From Bacteroidales bacterium (GTDB lineage Bacteria; Bacteroidota; Bacteroidia; Bacteroidales; F082): a stretch of DNA of 64,000 bases. Positions 17,601-26,175 of this stretch are shown here, piece by piece. Every line of letters begins with the position of its first letter. The first letter of the stretch is position 1. Below the pieces are notes generated by a model that did no database searches, was not told where the DNA came from, and was given only the letters and a program-made list of their open reading frames with translations. A program made the position numbers and the translations under genes. The stretch spans positions 124,001 to 188,000 of the forward strand of contig JAFUVT010000029.1 in NCBI GenBank assembly GCA_017477425.1, written 5' to 3'.

Positions 17601-18944
17601 ATGAACAAAGGAAGTCTAAAAAGCACCATCGCCGTCTCGTTGACCAACTATCTGGACGCCGGAGCCATCGTGGCTGGCGCCAGTGGCCTGACGCTGTGGC
17701 AACATTATCTCGGCCTCACTGAGGTGCATCTCGGATGGCTCAACTTCATCAGTGCCAACTGTTTGGGTGCCGCCATCGGAGCCATCATCGGCGGTTTTCT
17801 GGCCGACAAATACGGCCGAAAGTTCATCTACACCTACAATCTGCTGGTCTATATGCTGGGCGTGTTGTTGGTGATGCTCTCCGCATCGTTCCCAATGCTG
17901 CTGGCCGGATTTCTGGTCACGGGCATTTCGGTAGGCATCGGTGTGCCCGCCTCGTGGACCTACATCTCCGAGAGTTCGGAAACTAACAACCGTGGCCGCA
18001 ACATTTGCATCTCGCAGATGTCGTGGGGCTTCGGCCCAATGATCATCCTGCTGTTGGGTATGTTTTTTGCCCCGGACGGCTATCTGTTTGGCTGGGTGGA
18101 AAGCATCGCCCACGCCATCGGTGGCGCGGATTTGTCGCAGGCAGCGGTCAATGTGTTCAGTTCACGCATTGTCTTCTTCTCGCTGTTGGTTGTGGCCTTC
18201 ATCGCTTGGAATATGCAGCGCAAGCTGGAGGAAAGCCATGAATGGAAAGCCAGCCAAGAGGCCTCCAAGACCAAAGGCGAGGACACGGGACTTTGGCACG
18301 CTTTCAAGGTGCTGTTTTCCAACAAAAAAGCCATCAAGACGGCTTGTTTCCTCGCTGTCATCTATCTGGCTTGGAACCTTGTGGCTTCGGTGCTGGGCTT
18401 TTTCCAACCGCATATCTATGAGACGGCAGGCGGCGTGAGCAACGAGCAAGCCAATTGGATGAACTGCATCCAATGGGCCATCATCGTAACAGTGACTTTC
18501 CTCACCTCCAAGTTCATCGACAAAGTCAGCCACAAACTGATTTACATCTTGGGCTTGCTTTTTGCCCTGAGCGCTTGGATCATCATCGTCGCAGTCGGCG
18601 TGAACGGCGCCGCTGGCCTTTGGCTCTTCACCATCCTTTGGGGCATCGAAGGCGGCATGTCGGTGCAAATTTTCTACGCCCTTTGGGGCTCTGAGCTGTT
18701 TCCAGGCAAGTTCCGCGCCGGCGCACAAGGCTTGATGTTCTTTGTGGTGCGCGGCCTCTCCGCCTTGTGGGGGCTCGTGTTCACCTTCATCTATGGCGAA
18801 AACGGCGAAGGCTTCACTGTAGCTGCCTATTGTATGATTGGCTTACTGCTCATCTCGTTGATTGTGGGTGTCATCGGTTGCCCCAACACCCGCGGCAAGT
18901 CGCTGGCGCAGATTACCAAGGAACGGTATGGAGAGGAGTATTGA
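17601..18944 (+). CDS. MFS sugar transporter, probably L-rhamnose importer
   Basis: A 447-residue inner-membrane protein with about twelve hydrophobic segments. The MFS signature between helices 2 and 3 is GGFLADKYGRKFIY and there is a long charged central loop (KLEESHEWKASQEASKTK). It sits four bases after rhaA and three bases before rhaD, so uptake of rhamnose is the natural inference. It is not the DMT-type RhaT known from enterobacteria and from some Bacteroides rhamnose loci, so it would be a non-orthologous replacement. No rhamnose-specific residues can be pointed to. Confidence 0.75.
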   Translation: MNKGSLKSTIAVSLTNYLDAGAIVAGASGLTLWQHYLGLTEVHLGWLNFISANCLGAAIGAIIGGFLADKYGRKFIYTYNLLVYMLGVLLVMLSASFPMLLAGFLVTGISVGIGVPASWTYISESSETNNRGRNICISQMSWGFGPMIILLLGMFFAPDGYLFGWVESIAHAIGGADLSQAAVNVFSSRIVFFSLLVVAFIAWNMQRKLEESHEWKASQEASKTKGEDTGLWHAFKVLFSNKKAIKTACFLAVIYLAWNLVASVLGFFQPHIYETAGGVSNEQANWMNCIQWAIIVTVTFLTSKFIDKVSHKLIYILGLLFALSAWIIIVAVGVNGAAGLWLFTILWGIEGGMSVQIFYALWGSELFPGKFRAGAQGLMFFVVRGLSALWGLVFTFIYGENGEGFTVAAYCMIGLLLISLIVGVIGCPNTRGKSLAQITKERYGEEY

Positions 18945-18947
18945 CAA

Positions 18948-19760
18948 ATGGAAAGCATAATAAATAATAACCCCGAACTGAAACTCCAAATCGACCAAGT
19001 GGCCGAGGTGGCGGGCTACCTTTGGCAGAAAGGCTGGGCCGAGCGCAATGGCGGCAACATCGTCGTCAACATAACAGATTACATACCTCCTACCTCCCAC
19101 TTCCCACCTCTTACCTCATCACCTATCGAAATCGGCACGACCTTGCCACTCCTCAAAGGCTGCTATTTCTTCTGCAAAGGCACCAACCGCCGTATGAGGG
19201 ATTTGGCCCGCTGGCCGATGGACAACGGCAGCATCATCCGCATCACCGACGACTGCGCCCATTACGAAATCATTGCGGACAAACCCGTGAAACCCACTTC
19301 CGAGTTGCCTTCGCATCTGAGCGTCCACAACTATCTGATAGCCAAAGGCTCGCCTTACAAAGCCTCGCTCCACACGCATCCCATCGAGTTGGTAGCGATG
19401 ACCCATCACCGTCCGTTCTTGGAGAAGGATGTGCTCACCAATATCCTCTGGTCGATGATACCCGAAACGCGGGCGTTTTGTCCGAAGGGTCTCGGCATCG
19501 TGCCTTATCTGCTGCCTTCGAGCGTCGAATTGGGCGAAGCCACCCTCAAGACCCTCGATGAAGGTTACGATGTGGTGATGTGGGAGAAGCACGGCGTTTT
19601 CGCCATCGACACTGATATTATGGCCGCCTTCGACCAAGTGGATGTGCTCAACAAGGCCGCGCAAATCTATATGAGCGCCCGCAATATGGGCTTCGATCCC
19701 GAAGGTATGAACGACGCGCAGATGCAGGAGCTTTCTGATGCGTTTGGATTGGCGAAATAA
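18948..19760 (+). CDS. rhaD: Rhamnulose-1-phosphate aldolase RhaD with an in-frame repeat insertion
   Basis: Class II zinc aldolase that splits rhamnulose 1-phosphate into dihydroxyacetone phosphate and L-lactaldehyde. The 270-residue protein has zinc ligands in SLHTHPIEL (H142, H144) and WEKHGVF (H215), close to the E. coli positions. Residues about 46-59 (PPTSHFPPLTSSP) do not look like aldolase sequence: they are encoded by a pyrimidine-rich repeat (19083-19124) also present in the next gene. The frame is kept and the catalytic region is downstream, so the enzyme may still work with an altered surface loop. Three-base gap from the MFS gene; part of the rhamnose operon. Confidence 0.9.
   Translation: MESIINNNPELKLQIDQVAEVAGYLWQKGWAERNGGNIVVNITDYIPPTSHFPPLTSSPIEIGTTLPLLKGCYFFCKGTNRRMRDLARWPMDNGSIIRITDDCAHYEIIADKPVKPTSELPSHLSVHNYLIAKGSPYKASLHTHPIELVAMTHHRPFLEKDVLTNILWSMIPETRAFCPKGLGIVPYLLPSSVELGEATLKTLDEGYDVVMWEKHGVFAIDTDIMAAFDQVDVLNKAAQIYMSARNMGFDPEGMNDAQMQELSDAFGLAK
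19083..19124. repeat. Pyrimidine-rich repeat inside rhaD
   Basis: ATACCTCCTACCTCCCACTT followed by CCCACCTCTTACCTCATCACC. The same wording recurs at 21446-21500 within the GH106-like gene. It contributes about 14 codons in frame. Confidence 0.8.
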
Positions 19761-19787
19761 GAACAATTTAGAAATAAAACATATCCT

Positions 19788-21782
19788 ATGAAAAATAAAC
19801 TATTAGCCTTCGCAGCCCTAACCCTTTCCTTCATCAGCTGCACCACCACCCCAAAAGAAGAACCCACCCAAGCCCCAGCCAAGCCGCTGTATGCCAACTA
19901 CAAACCCTACACACGCTGGTGGTGGTTCTCCTCCGAAATCGACAAACACGACGTGCGTGACCAACTCGTTTGGCTGCGCGACCACGACTTCGGCGGCGTG
20001 GAAATCGCGTGGATTTATCCGATGGGCCTCGACTCAACTACCATCCATCCAGATTTCCTCTCGCCCGAATGGGCAGAGAGTGTCAACTACGCCAAGAAAG
20101 TGGCTGATTCGCTTGGCTTGGGCTGCGACTTCACCTATGGCACCCTCTGGCCCTTCAGCGACATCGACCTGCCCGCCAGCGACCAAACCCGCAACTATTT
20201 CGAGAACGAAGCCTGCAACGCGGGTAAGCCTGTGGAGTCGGCTGAGCGCGGCTACACCTGGGACTTCCCCCGCACGGCACGCATCCTCAACCACTTGGAC
20301 AAAAACGCCTTCCGTCGCTATGCCGACAAGATGAACCGTGGCTTGGCCGAGGCCTACAAAGGCAGCAAGTCGGGCGTGTTCGTCGATTCGTGGGAGGTGG
20401 AGACGCAATACCTCTGGACGCCTGGTTTCGGCGAGACCTTTATGCAGGAGCACGGCTACGACATCGAGCCGTATATGCTCAACAAGACCCTCTTGGACGA
20501 GGCTAACGCCGAGGTGTTTTACGACTATATGCACACGCTCTCGGGCTATGTGCTGCGCGAGTTCTACCAGCCCTTCGCCGACAACGCCACGAGCGTCGGG
20601 GCCTTCTCGCGTGCCCAATGCGGCGGTGCCCCCACCGACCTGCTGACGGCCTTCACCTTGGTGGACATCCCCGAGACCGAGGCCATCCTTTATGAGCCGT
20701 GTTTCAGCAAGATAGCGGCTTCGGCGGCTGCGCTCGGCGACAAGGATGCGGTCACAGCCGAGACCTTCACCTGCGCCTATGGCTGGACGAGCCTGCGCTA
20801 CAAGAACGGTCGCGGCCAAAGTCCCCACCAAGGCCGTGAGCAAATCGCCGACCTCAAGCTCATCTGCGACGCCCTTTTCGCCAACGGCACTAACCAAATC
20901 ATCTGGCACGGCTTCCCCTACAACAAGGTGGGCGACACGACCAACCACTTCTACACCACCTGCCAAATCAGCACCAACGAGGACAACAACCTGAGCGGCA
21001 ACGACTTGAAAGACTTCAACGACTATATGGCCACCGTGTCGGAATATATGCGCCGAGGCAAGAACTACAGCGACTTGGCCGTTTATATGCCCCTCGAAGA
21101 CGCCTGGATGGGCGGCACCTATCCCGACTCAATGCGCAAGGTGAAAGCCTTCTTCTGGGGCGAGTACGAGATGCGTTTCATCAACACGCCCGAGGCATAT
21201 AAAGGAATGCAACCACTTTGGGTGAACGAGCATTTCCTGAAATCCGCCAAATACGAAAACGGCACGTTGCATTGCGGTGCAGCAGATTTCAAGGCGTTGT
21301 ATTGCGATGTGGAATATATGGAAATGAGCGCCTTGCAGGAAATCATCAGGCTGGCCGAGGAAGGCCTTCCCGTCATTATGGCCCGAATGCCCAAAGAGCC
21401 CGGAATGGTGAAACACGAGGAATACAGCACTCTGATTGCCCAACTCACATCCCTTACCTCATACCTCCTACCTCCTACTTCTGACCTCCTACCTCTCATT
21501 AAGGGCGAAAACCTCCCCGACTTCTGGATCCGTCAGGACGGCGACACCTATTATGTCTTCTTCGCCAACCCGCTCACGCAGACCATCGAATATCCTTTGG
21601 ACTATGGCTATGCCTTCACTGACCCAGGTGCTGTCCGCGAAATTACAATTAATCACCACGGCAAGAGCGAAGCCTATACTTTGAACTTCAAGCCGATGGA
21701 ATCGCTGCTGCTGAAGATTGACACCAACGGCATCCAACAAGTGGATTTGGGATTTACGCCCAAGAAAATGAGAGGATTATAA
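19788..21782 (+). CDS. GH106-like alpha-L-rhamnosidase lipoprotein
   Basis: A 664-residue lipoprotein (lipobox LSFISCTTT, Cys18). After the linker it has YTRWWWFSSEIDKHDVRDQLVWLR and GGVEIAWIYPMG, matching the conserved 'RWWW ... GGVEI' start of GH106 rhamnosidases. Candidate catalytic acids are in VFVDSWEVE (E203/E205) and AVTAETFTCAYGW. It is shorter than typical GH106 enzymes (about 1000 residues), apparently because C-terminal sandwich domains are missing. Residues about 553-571 (SLTSYLLPPTSDLLPL) are encoded by the same pyrimidine-rich repeat as in rhaD. Its position between rhaD and a GH78 gene supports a role in releasing rhamnose at the cell envelope; exact linkage specificity is unknown. 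Confidence 0.7.
   Translation: MKNKLLAFAALTLSFISCTTTPKEEPTQAPAKPLYANYKPYTRWWWFSSEIDKHDVRDQLVWLRDHDFGGVEIAWIYPMGLDSTTIHPDFLSPEWAESVNYAKKVADSLGLGCDFTYGTLWPFSDIDLPASDQTRNYFENEACNAGKPVESAERGYTWDFPRTARILNHLDKNAFRRYADKMNRGLAEAYKGSKSGVFVDSWEVETQYLWTPGFGETFMQEHGYDIEPYMLNKTLLDEANAEVFYDYMHTLSGYVLREFYQPFADNATSVGAFSRAQCGGAPTDLLTAFTLVDIPETEAILYEPCFSKIAASAAALGDKDAVTAETFTCAYGWTSLRYKNGRGQSPHQGREQIADLKLICDALFANGTNQIIWHGFPYNKVGDTTNHFYTTCQISTNEDNNLSGNDLKDFNDYMATVSEYMRRGKNYSDLAVYMPLEDAWMGGTYPDSMRKVKAFFWGEYEMRFINTPEAYKGMQPLWVNEHFLKSAKYENGTLHCGAADFKALYCDVEYMEMSALQEIIRLAEEGLPVIMARMPKEPGMVKHEEYSTLIAQLTSLTSYLLPPTSDLLPLIKGENLPDFWIRQDGDTYYVFFANPLTQTIEYPLDYGYAFTDPGAVREITINHHGKSEAYTLNFKPMESLLLKIDTNGIQQVDLGFTPKKMRGL
21446..21500. 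repeat. Pyrimidine-rich repeat inside the GH106-like gene
   Basis: Tandem variants of TACCTC and CTACCTC (for example CTTACCTCATACCTCCTACC), the second copy of the family seen at 19083-19124. It adds about 18 codons in frame. Confidence 0.8.
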
Positions 21783-21800
21783 CACAAAACAAACTTGACC

Positions 21801-24560
21801 ATGAAACGCATTACATTTATTATCTTGGCCTTTATCGGCCTCACTTCGTGCGGCAACAACTTGAATGTCAGCATCGTCAACCCTACCGTTGAGCAACAGG
21901 ACGGCTCACGGGCGCTGGCCACCAGCCAACCTCGCTTCAGTTGGCAATATGAAACCACGGAAAACAACGTGGTTCAACAAGACTACCGCATCATCGTGGC
22001 CTCAACCGAAGAAAACGCCCAAAACGGCATCGGCGACTTCTGGGATTCCAAGACGGTGGCATCCAGCCAAATGCTCTATGTTCCTTACGCGGGCAAGCCT
22101 CTGCAAAGTCGCGACAAGGCTTACTGGAAAGTCATCGCCACTGTTTCCAACGGGAAAACGAAAACCAAAGTGGAAAGCGGAATTAATTCGTTTGAAATCA
22201 GCCTTTTGAATCAAGACGATTGGCAAGCGAAATGGATTGGCCACGAGTTTGAGGACGATGTTTTGGTGGGCCATACCCGAATCGCAGCCCGCTATCTGCG
22301 CAAGGAGTTTGCCCTTCGCAACGACATTGCCGAGGCACGACTTTATGTCAGCGGTCAAGGCGTATACAGTGCCTACCTCAACGGCACCGAAATTGCGCCC
22401 GAGGAACTGCTGAAGCCCACCCTTTCCGACTACCGCAAACGCGTGTATTTCAACGCTTACGATGTCACTGAGCAACTCCAGCAAGGCGACAACGCCATCG
22501 GTGTCATCTTGGAAGGCGGTCGCTACACGGCCATTCGCAACAATGTCGAAAACCCCAACCGTGACGGCACGGAGAATATGCTCGGTTTCGGCACGCCGCG
22601 ACTGTTGCTGCAACTGGAAGTGACCTACAAAGACGGCAACAAAGACCTGATTCTCAGCGATGAAACCTGGAAAATCACCAACCAAGGCCCGATTCGCACC
22701 GCCAACGAATGGGATGGCGAGGTGTATGATGAGAATTTCGATTTAGGCAGATGGAACGAGGTCGGCTACGATGCCTCTGCCTGGCTCGATGCCGAATTGG
22801 TGGAAGCCCCCGAAGGCCCACTTTGCGCCCAACCCAATCCTAACATCAAGGTGCAGGAGGTCGTGAAGCCCATTGCCCTATATAATAAAGGTGGAAAATG
22901 GTTCCTCGACATGGGCCAGAACATGGTCGGCGTGCTGGATATGAAGGTGCGCGGCCAACAGGCGGGCGACACCATCACCTTGCGCTTCGCCGAAACCTTG
23001 ACCGAGGACAGCCTGCTATATACGGCCAACCTCCGTGGTGCCGAATGCACTGACCGATACATTTGTGCTGTAGAGACGTTTCCCGAAACGTCTCCAAAAA
23101 CATCAACAATGCGTTCCGAGACGTTTCAAGAAACGTCTCTACCGATTTCCTGGCATCCTATGTTCGTCTATCATGGTTTCCGTTATGTGGAAATCAGCGG
23201 TCTGCGCGAAACGCCCACCTTGAACGATTTTGAAGGTCTCGTTTTCTACGACGAAATGCCCATTACGGGTAGTTTCGAATGCTCTGACGACATCGTCAAT
23301 GCGGTGTATCGCAACGCCTTCTGGGGCATTCGCGGCAACTACCGCTCAATGCCCACCGACTGTCCGCAACGCGACGAGCGTATGGGCTGGACCGGCGACC
23401 GCGCCACGGGTTGTTTTGGTGAATCGTATATATTTGGAAATCTGCAACTTTACTCCAAATGGGTCACCGATGCTGAGGACAGCCAGTTGGAGAGCGGTTC
23501 CGTGCCCGATGTCATTCCCGCCTATTGGCGTTTCTACTCCAACAGCATGACTTGGCCGGGTACCTTCATCGCCGTCGCCGACATGGTTTACACCCGCTTC
23601 GGAGACAGGCAACCCATTGAGCAACACTATGATGCGATGGAGAAATGGTTGCTTTTCATGAGGGAGAAATATCTGGTGGGCGGCATCATGACCAAGGACA
23701 CCTACGGCGACTGGTGCATGCCGCCCGAGTCGCTGGAACTGATTCATTCCAACGACCCCAACCGCATCACCGAAGCAGCGGTAATTTCTACACCTTTCTA
23801 TTGCTACCTTTCGGGCAAGATGGCCAAATTCGCCGAGCTTTTGGGCAAGGCCGATGATGCCGCTTTCTTTAAGCAGGAAATCACGACCTCGACAGTGGCC
23901 TTCAACGACAAATATTTCAACCGCGTGACGGGCATCTACGCCAACAATACCGTGACAGCCAACATCCTGCCGCTGTGGTTTGGGATGGTACCCAAAGGAT
24001 TGGAAGACAAGGTTTTGGAAAGCATCGTCGACAAGACGATGAACGAATGTGGCGGCCACGTCTCCACAGGCGTCATCGGCATCCAACAGCTGATGCGCTG
24101 CCTGACGGAATATGGTCGCGGCGACCTCGCACTCAAGATTGCCAGCAACGACACCTACCCGAGTTGGGGCTACATGGTCCGCAACGGCGCCACCACCATC
24201 TGGGAACTCTGGAACGGCAACACCGCCGACCCTGCTATGAACTCAGGCAACCATGTGATGCTTTTAGGCGACCTCATCATCTGGGAATACGAATATCTCG
24301 GCGGCATCCGCGCTTTGGAGCCTGGCTACAGCAAAATTGAGCTGAAGCCTTATCCCATCGAGGGTTTGGATTTCGTGAATTGTGCTTACAATTCGGTCTC
24401 AGGCCGCATCGAAAGCAACTGGAAGCGCCAGGGTAACCGTTTTGAATGGGACATCATCATTCCTGCCAACACCACGGCTGAGGTCTGCCTGCCCACCGCC
24501 AACGGTTACGAAGTGAAAACTTACGGCAGCGGAAAATACCATCTGTCGTCAGAGTTATAA
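21801..24560 (+). CDS. GH78 alpha-L-rhamnosidase lipoprotein with an in-frame palindromic insertion
   Basis: A 919-residue lipoprotein (lipobox GLTSCGNN) that hydrolyses terminal alpha-L-rhamnose. Domain order: N-terminal beta-sandwich (LNVSIVNPTVEQQ), rhamnosidase sandwich domains, the (alpha/alpha)6 catalytic domain with the hallmark TDCPQRDERMGWTGD near residue 520, and a C-terminal sandwich ending TAEVCLP. I chose the ATG at 21801 rather than an upstream TTG because it begins the signal peptide. Residues about 424-447 (VETFPETSPKTSTMRSETFQ) are encoded by a GTAG...CTAC double hairpin (23070-23142), lie just before WHPMFVYHGFRYVEI, and look foreign to the family. It is the last gene of the rhamnose operon and is followed by a strong terminator. 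Confidence 0.9.
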   Translation: MKRITFIILAFIGLTSCGNNLNVSIVNPTVEQQDGSRALATSQPRFSWQYETTENNVVQQDYRIIVASTEENAQNGIGDFWDSKTVASSQMLYVPYAGKPLQSRDKAYWKVIATVSNGKTKTKVESGINSFEISLLNQDDWQAKWIGHEFEDDVLVGHTRIAARYLRKEFALRNDIAEARLYVSGQGVYSAYLNGTEIAPEELLKPTLSDYRKRVYFNAYDVTEQLQQGDNAIGVILEGGRYTAIRNNVENPNRDGTENMLGFGTPRLLLQLEVTYKDGNKDLILSDETWKITNQGPIRTANEWDGEVYDENFDLGRWNEVGYDASAWLDAELVEAPEGPLCAQPNPNIKVQEVVKPIALYNKGGKWFLDMGQNMVGVLDMKVRGQQAGDTITLRFAETLTEDSLLYTANLRGAECTDRYICAVETFPETSPKTSTMRSETFQETSLPISWHPMFVYHGFRYVEISGLRETPTLNDFEGLVFYDEMPITGSFECSDDIVNAVYRNAFWGIRGNYRSMPTDCPQRDERMGWTGDRATGCFGESYIFGNLQLYSKWVTDAEDSQLESGSVPDVIPAYWRFYSNSMTWPGTFIAVADMVYTRFGDRQPIEQHYDAMEKWLLFMREKYLVGGIMTKDTYGDWCMPPESLELIHSNDPNRITEAAVISTPFYCYLSGKMAKFAELLGKADDAAFFKQEITTSTVAFNDKYFNRVTGIYANNTVTANILPLWFGMVPKGLEDKVLESIVDKTMNECGGHVSTGVIGIQQLMRCLTEYGRGDLALKIASNDTYPSWGYMVRNGATTIWELWNGNTADPAMNSGNHVMLLGDLIIWEYEYLGGIRALEPGYSKIELKPYPIEGLDFVNCAYNSVSGRIESNWKRQGNRFEWDIIIPANTTAEVCLPTANGYEVKTYGSGKYHLSSEL
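23070..23142. repeat. Paired GTAG/CTAC palindrome (BIME-like) inside the GH78 gene
   Basis: Two perfect 10-bp hairpins, GAGACGTTTC-CC-GAAACGTCTC (23073-23094) and GAGACGTTTC-AA-GAAACGTCTC (23118-23139), bounded by GTA on the left and TAC on the right. They are read through in frame. The arms match the stand-alone palindromes at 148-175 and 40469-40496 except around the loop. Confidence 0.9.
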
Positions 24561-24578
24561 GAACAGTAATGTTGCCAA

Positions 24579-24635
24579 AAAACTCCTGCCAATAGATTCC
24601 ATTCAGGAATGACATTGGCAGGAGTTTTTTTGTAT
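24579..24635. terminator. Bidirectional terminator after the rhamnose operon
   Basis: AAAAAACTCCTGCCAAT and ATTGGCAGGAGTTTTTTT form a stem of about 15 bp with A- and T-runs at both ends. It serves the GH78 gene on the plus strand and the DUF1232 gene on the minus strand. Confidence 0.9.
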
Positions 24636-24642
24636 CAATTTA

Positions 24643-25083
24643 TTATTCAACGGTTTGTGCGGCTTGCTGATTGCCAAACCAAGCATTTAAGGTTTCTTCA
24701 ACCTTGGCATCGATTTCGGGCGTAATCTTGTTTTGCACCTTCTTGATGACATAAACGACGGCCAGACCTTCGTCAAGCATGCCGAGGATCTTGTGTGCCT
24801 TGACCGAAATCAGGCTGAAGGGCATGATGGTGTAGAGGATGGCGCCCACGATGAGGGCCTTCTCTAAGGTCGTTGTCTCGCCCATGGTCAGCACATAATA
24901 CAGTTGCAGCAAGGGTTTGGTGGCCACGCGGCCTGCCTTTTTGGCATAATTGCCAATCTTACCGAAGACATCTGACGACTTGGCCTTCCAGTCGACGCCT
25001 TTCAGTTTGTCCAATTGCTTATTAATGTCTTTGCCTGCAATAGCATAGGCTAAGATGGTGATGCAGATGATGGTGATGATCAT
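24643..25083 (-). CDS. DUF1232 (YkvA-like) membrane protein
   Basis: A 146-residue protein with one N-terminal membrane segment (MIITIICITILAYAI) and, in the second half, the DUF1232 core: KALIVGAILYTIMPFSLIS followed by GMLDEGLAVVYVIKKV. The family has no established biochemical role. It lies 65 bases downstream of ruvC on the same strand and ends at the shared terminator, so it is probably the last gene of that transcript. Nothing here suggests a specific link to recombination. Confidence 0.7.
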   Translation of the reverse strand: MIITIICITILAYAIAGKDINKQLDKLKGVDWKAKSSDVFGKIGNYAKKAGRVATKPLLQLYYVLTMGETTTLEKALIVGAILYTIMPFSLISVKAHKILGMLDEGLAVVYVIKKVQNKITPEIDAKVEETLNAWFGNQQAAQTVE

Positions 25084-25148
25084 ATTAAATCGCTTTTTAA
25101 GTTGTCAGTTTTTATAATGCCACAAATTTTATTCCAATTTTCAATATG

Positions 25149-25733
25149 TCAGGATTTAACTCTGTTGGGGTTTTCGGCGATGAACTGGCTCCAATCGGCT
25201 TTTTTGTGGGCTTTGGCCTTCTCGGTGGTGTGCTTGGTGTAGTTCACGTCCTTGCCCTTTGAGATGGAGTGGCACACGGCGGCAGCCACAGCATCGGTGG
25301 CGTCGAAAAACTCTGGGTCTTCGTCGGTCTTGAGGATGAAATGCACCATCTTGGCCACCTGTTCCTTCGAGGCGTTGCCGTTGCCCGTGATATTCTGCTT
25401 GATGGTCTTGGGCGAATACTCGAAAATCGGGATGTCGCGATAGAGCGCGGCAGCCATGGCCACACCTTGGGCGCGACCCAATTTCAGCATCGACTGCACG
25501 TTCTTCCCGAAAAACGGTGCTTCGATGGCCAATTCATCGGGATGATACTCATTGATGATTTCCAAAACGCGTTCGAAGATTTTCTTCAGCTTGAGGGCTT
25601 GGTTGGGCAGTTTCCTCAAGTTGATGACGCCCATCGTGATGAGTTCCAGTTGTTTGCCCTGCTCGCGGATGAGGCCATAGCCCATCACCATCGTGCCCGG
25701 GTCGATGCCTAATATGATTTTTTCGGAGTCCAT
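25149..25733 (-). CDS. ruvC: Crossover junction endodeoxyribonuclease RuvC
   Basis: Resolves Holliday junctions by paired nicks near the crossover. The 194-residue protein shows the four RuvC/RNase-H-like acidic residues: D11 in LGIDPGTMVMGYG, E71 in ELAIEAPFFG, and D144/D147 in FFDATDAVAAAVCHS. An in-frame Met 14 codons further upstream is excluded by the promoter core TATTTTTGC at 25748-25756, so translation starts at 25733. It is slightly longer than most RuvC proteins because of a basic C-terminal tail (TEKAKAHKKADW). Confidence 0.95.
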   Translation of the reverse strand: MDSEKIILGIDPGTMVMGYGLIREQGKQLELITMGVINLRKLPNQALKLKKIFERVLEIINEYHPDELAIEAPFFGKNVQSMLKLGRAQGVAMAAALYRDIPIFEYSPKTIKQNITGNGNASKEQVAKMVHFILKTDEDPEFFDATDAVAAAVCHSISKGKDVNYTKHTTEKAKAHKKADWSQFIAENPNRVKS

Positions 25734-25747
25734 GCCTTTTCTTTGCC

Positions 25748-25756
25748 GCAAAAATA
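25748..25756 (-). promoter_or_regulatory. Promoter core for ruvC
   Basis: On the minus strand TATTTTTGC, 15 bases before the ruvC start. Confidence 0.6.
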
Positions 25757-25816
25757 GACATTTTTGCGATACCATAAGATTGAAATTTCAACTATTTACA
25801 AAATAATATCACTTTT

Positions 25817-25849
25817 TTTGCGAATATCCAAAGAATTGATTTATCTTTG
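25817..25849 (+). promoter_or_regulatory. Promoter of the higBA toxin-antitoxin pair
   Basis: TTTG at 25817-25820 and TATCTTTG at 25842-25849 are separated by 21 bases, a good match to the full Bacteroidetes -33/-7 promoter. The toxin ATG is eight bases downstream of the -7 box. Confidence 0.7.
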
Positions 25850-25857
25850 CAGGCGAA

Positions 25858-26175
25858 ATGAAAGTAACTTTCGACAAGGAATATCTGAAGGAACTGTATG
25901 CCACAGGCAAGTCGCCCGACAAAAAGCACCGTTTTCAACCCGATGTGGTGAGGCGTTATGTCAAGGTGATTGACATCATGGTTGAGGCGGAAAACATAAA
26001 TGTGCTTGCTCTGATTGGGGGACTTCATTATGAACACTTGTCGGGAGACAAAGCAGGGCTGTCGTCGGTCAGGGTGAACAAGAAATACCGCGTTGAGTTC
26101 ACAGAACAAACGGAAGGGAATGAGACAATAGCCACTATTTGCAATATTATAGAGTTGTCTAACCATTATGAATAA
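25858..26175 (+). CDS. higB: HigB-type mRNA-interferase toxin
   Basis: A 105-residue RelE/HigB-fold protein, expected to cleave ribosome-bound mRNA when freed from its antitoxin. Family wording is visible in LALIGGLHYEHLSGDKAGLSSVRVNKKYRVEF, which contains the two core strands and basic residues. The antitoxin gene begins eight bases before its stop, in toxin-first order, as is characteristic of higBA. The pair sits between ruvC and an AT-rich T9SS gene block, a common placement for acquired modules. Confidence 0.85.
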   Translation: MKVTFDKEYLKELYATGKSPDKKHRFQPDVVRRYVKVIDIMVEAENINVLALIGGLHYEHLSGDKAGLSSVRVNKKYRVEFTEQTEGNETIATICNIIELSNHYE

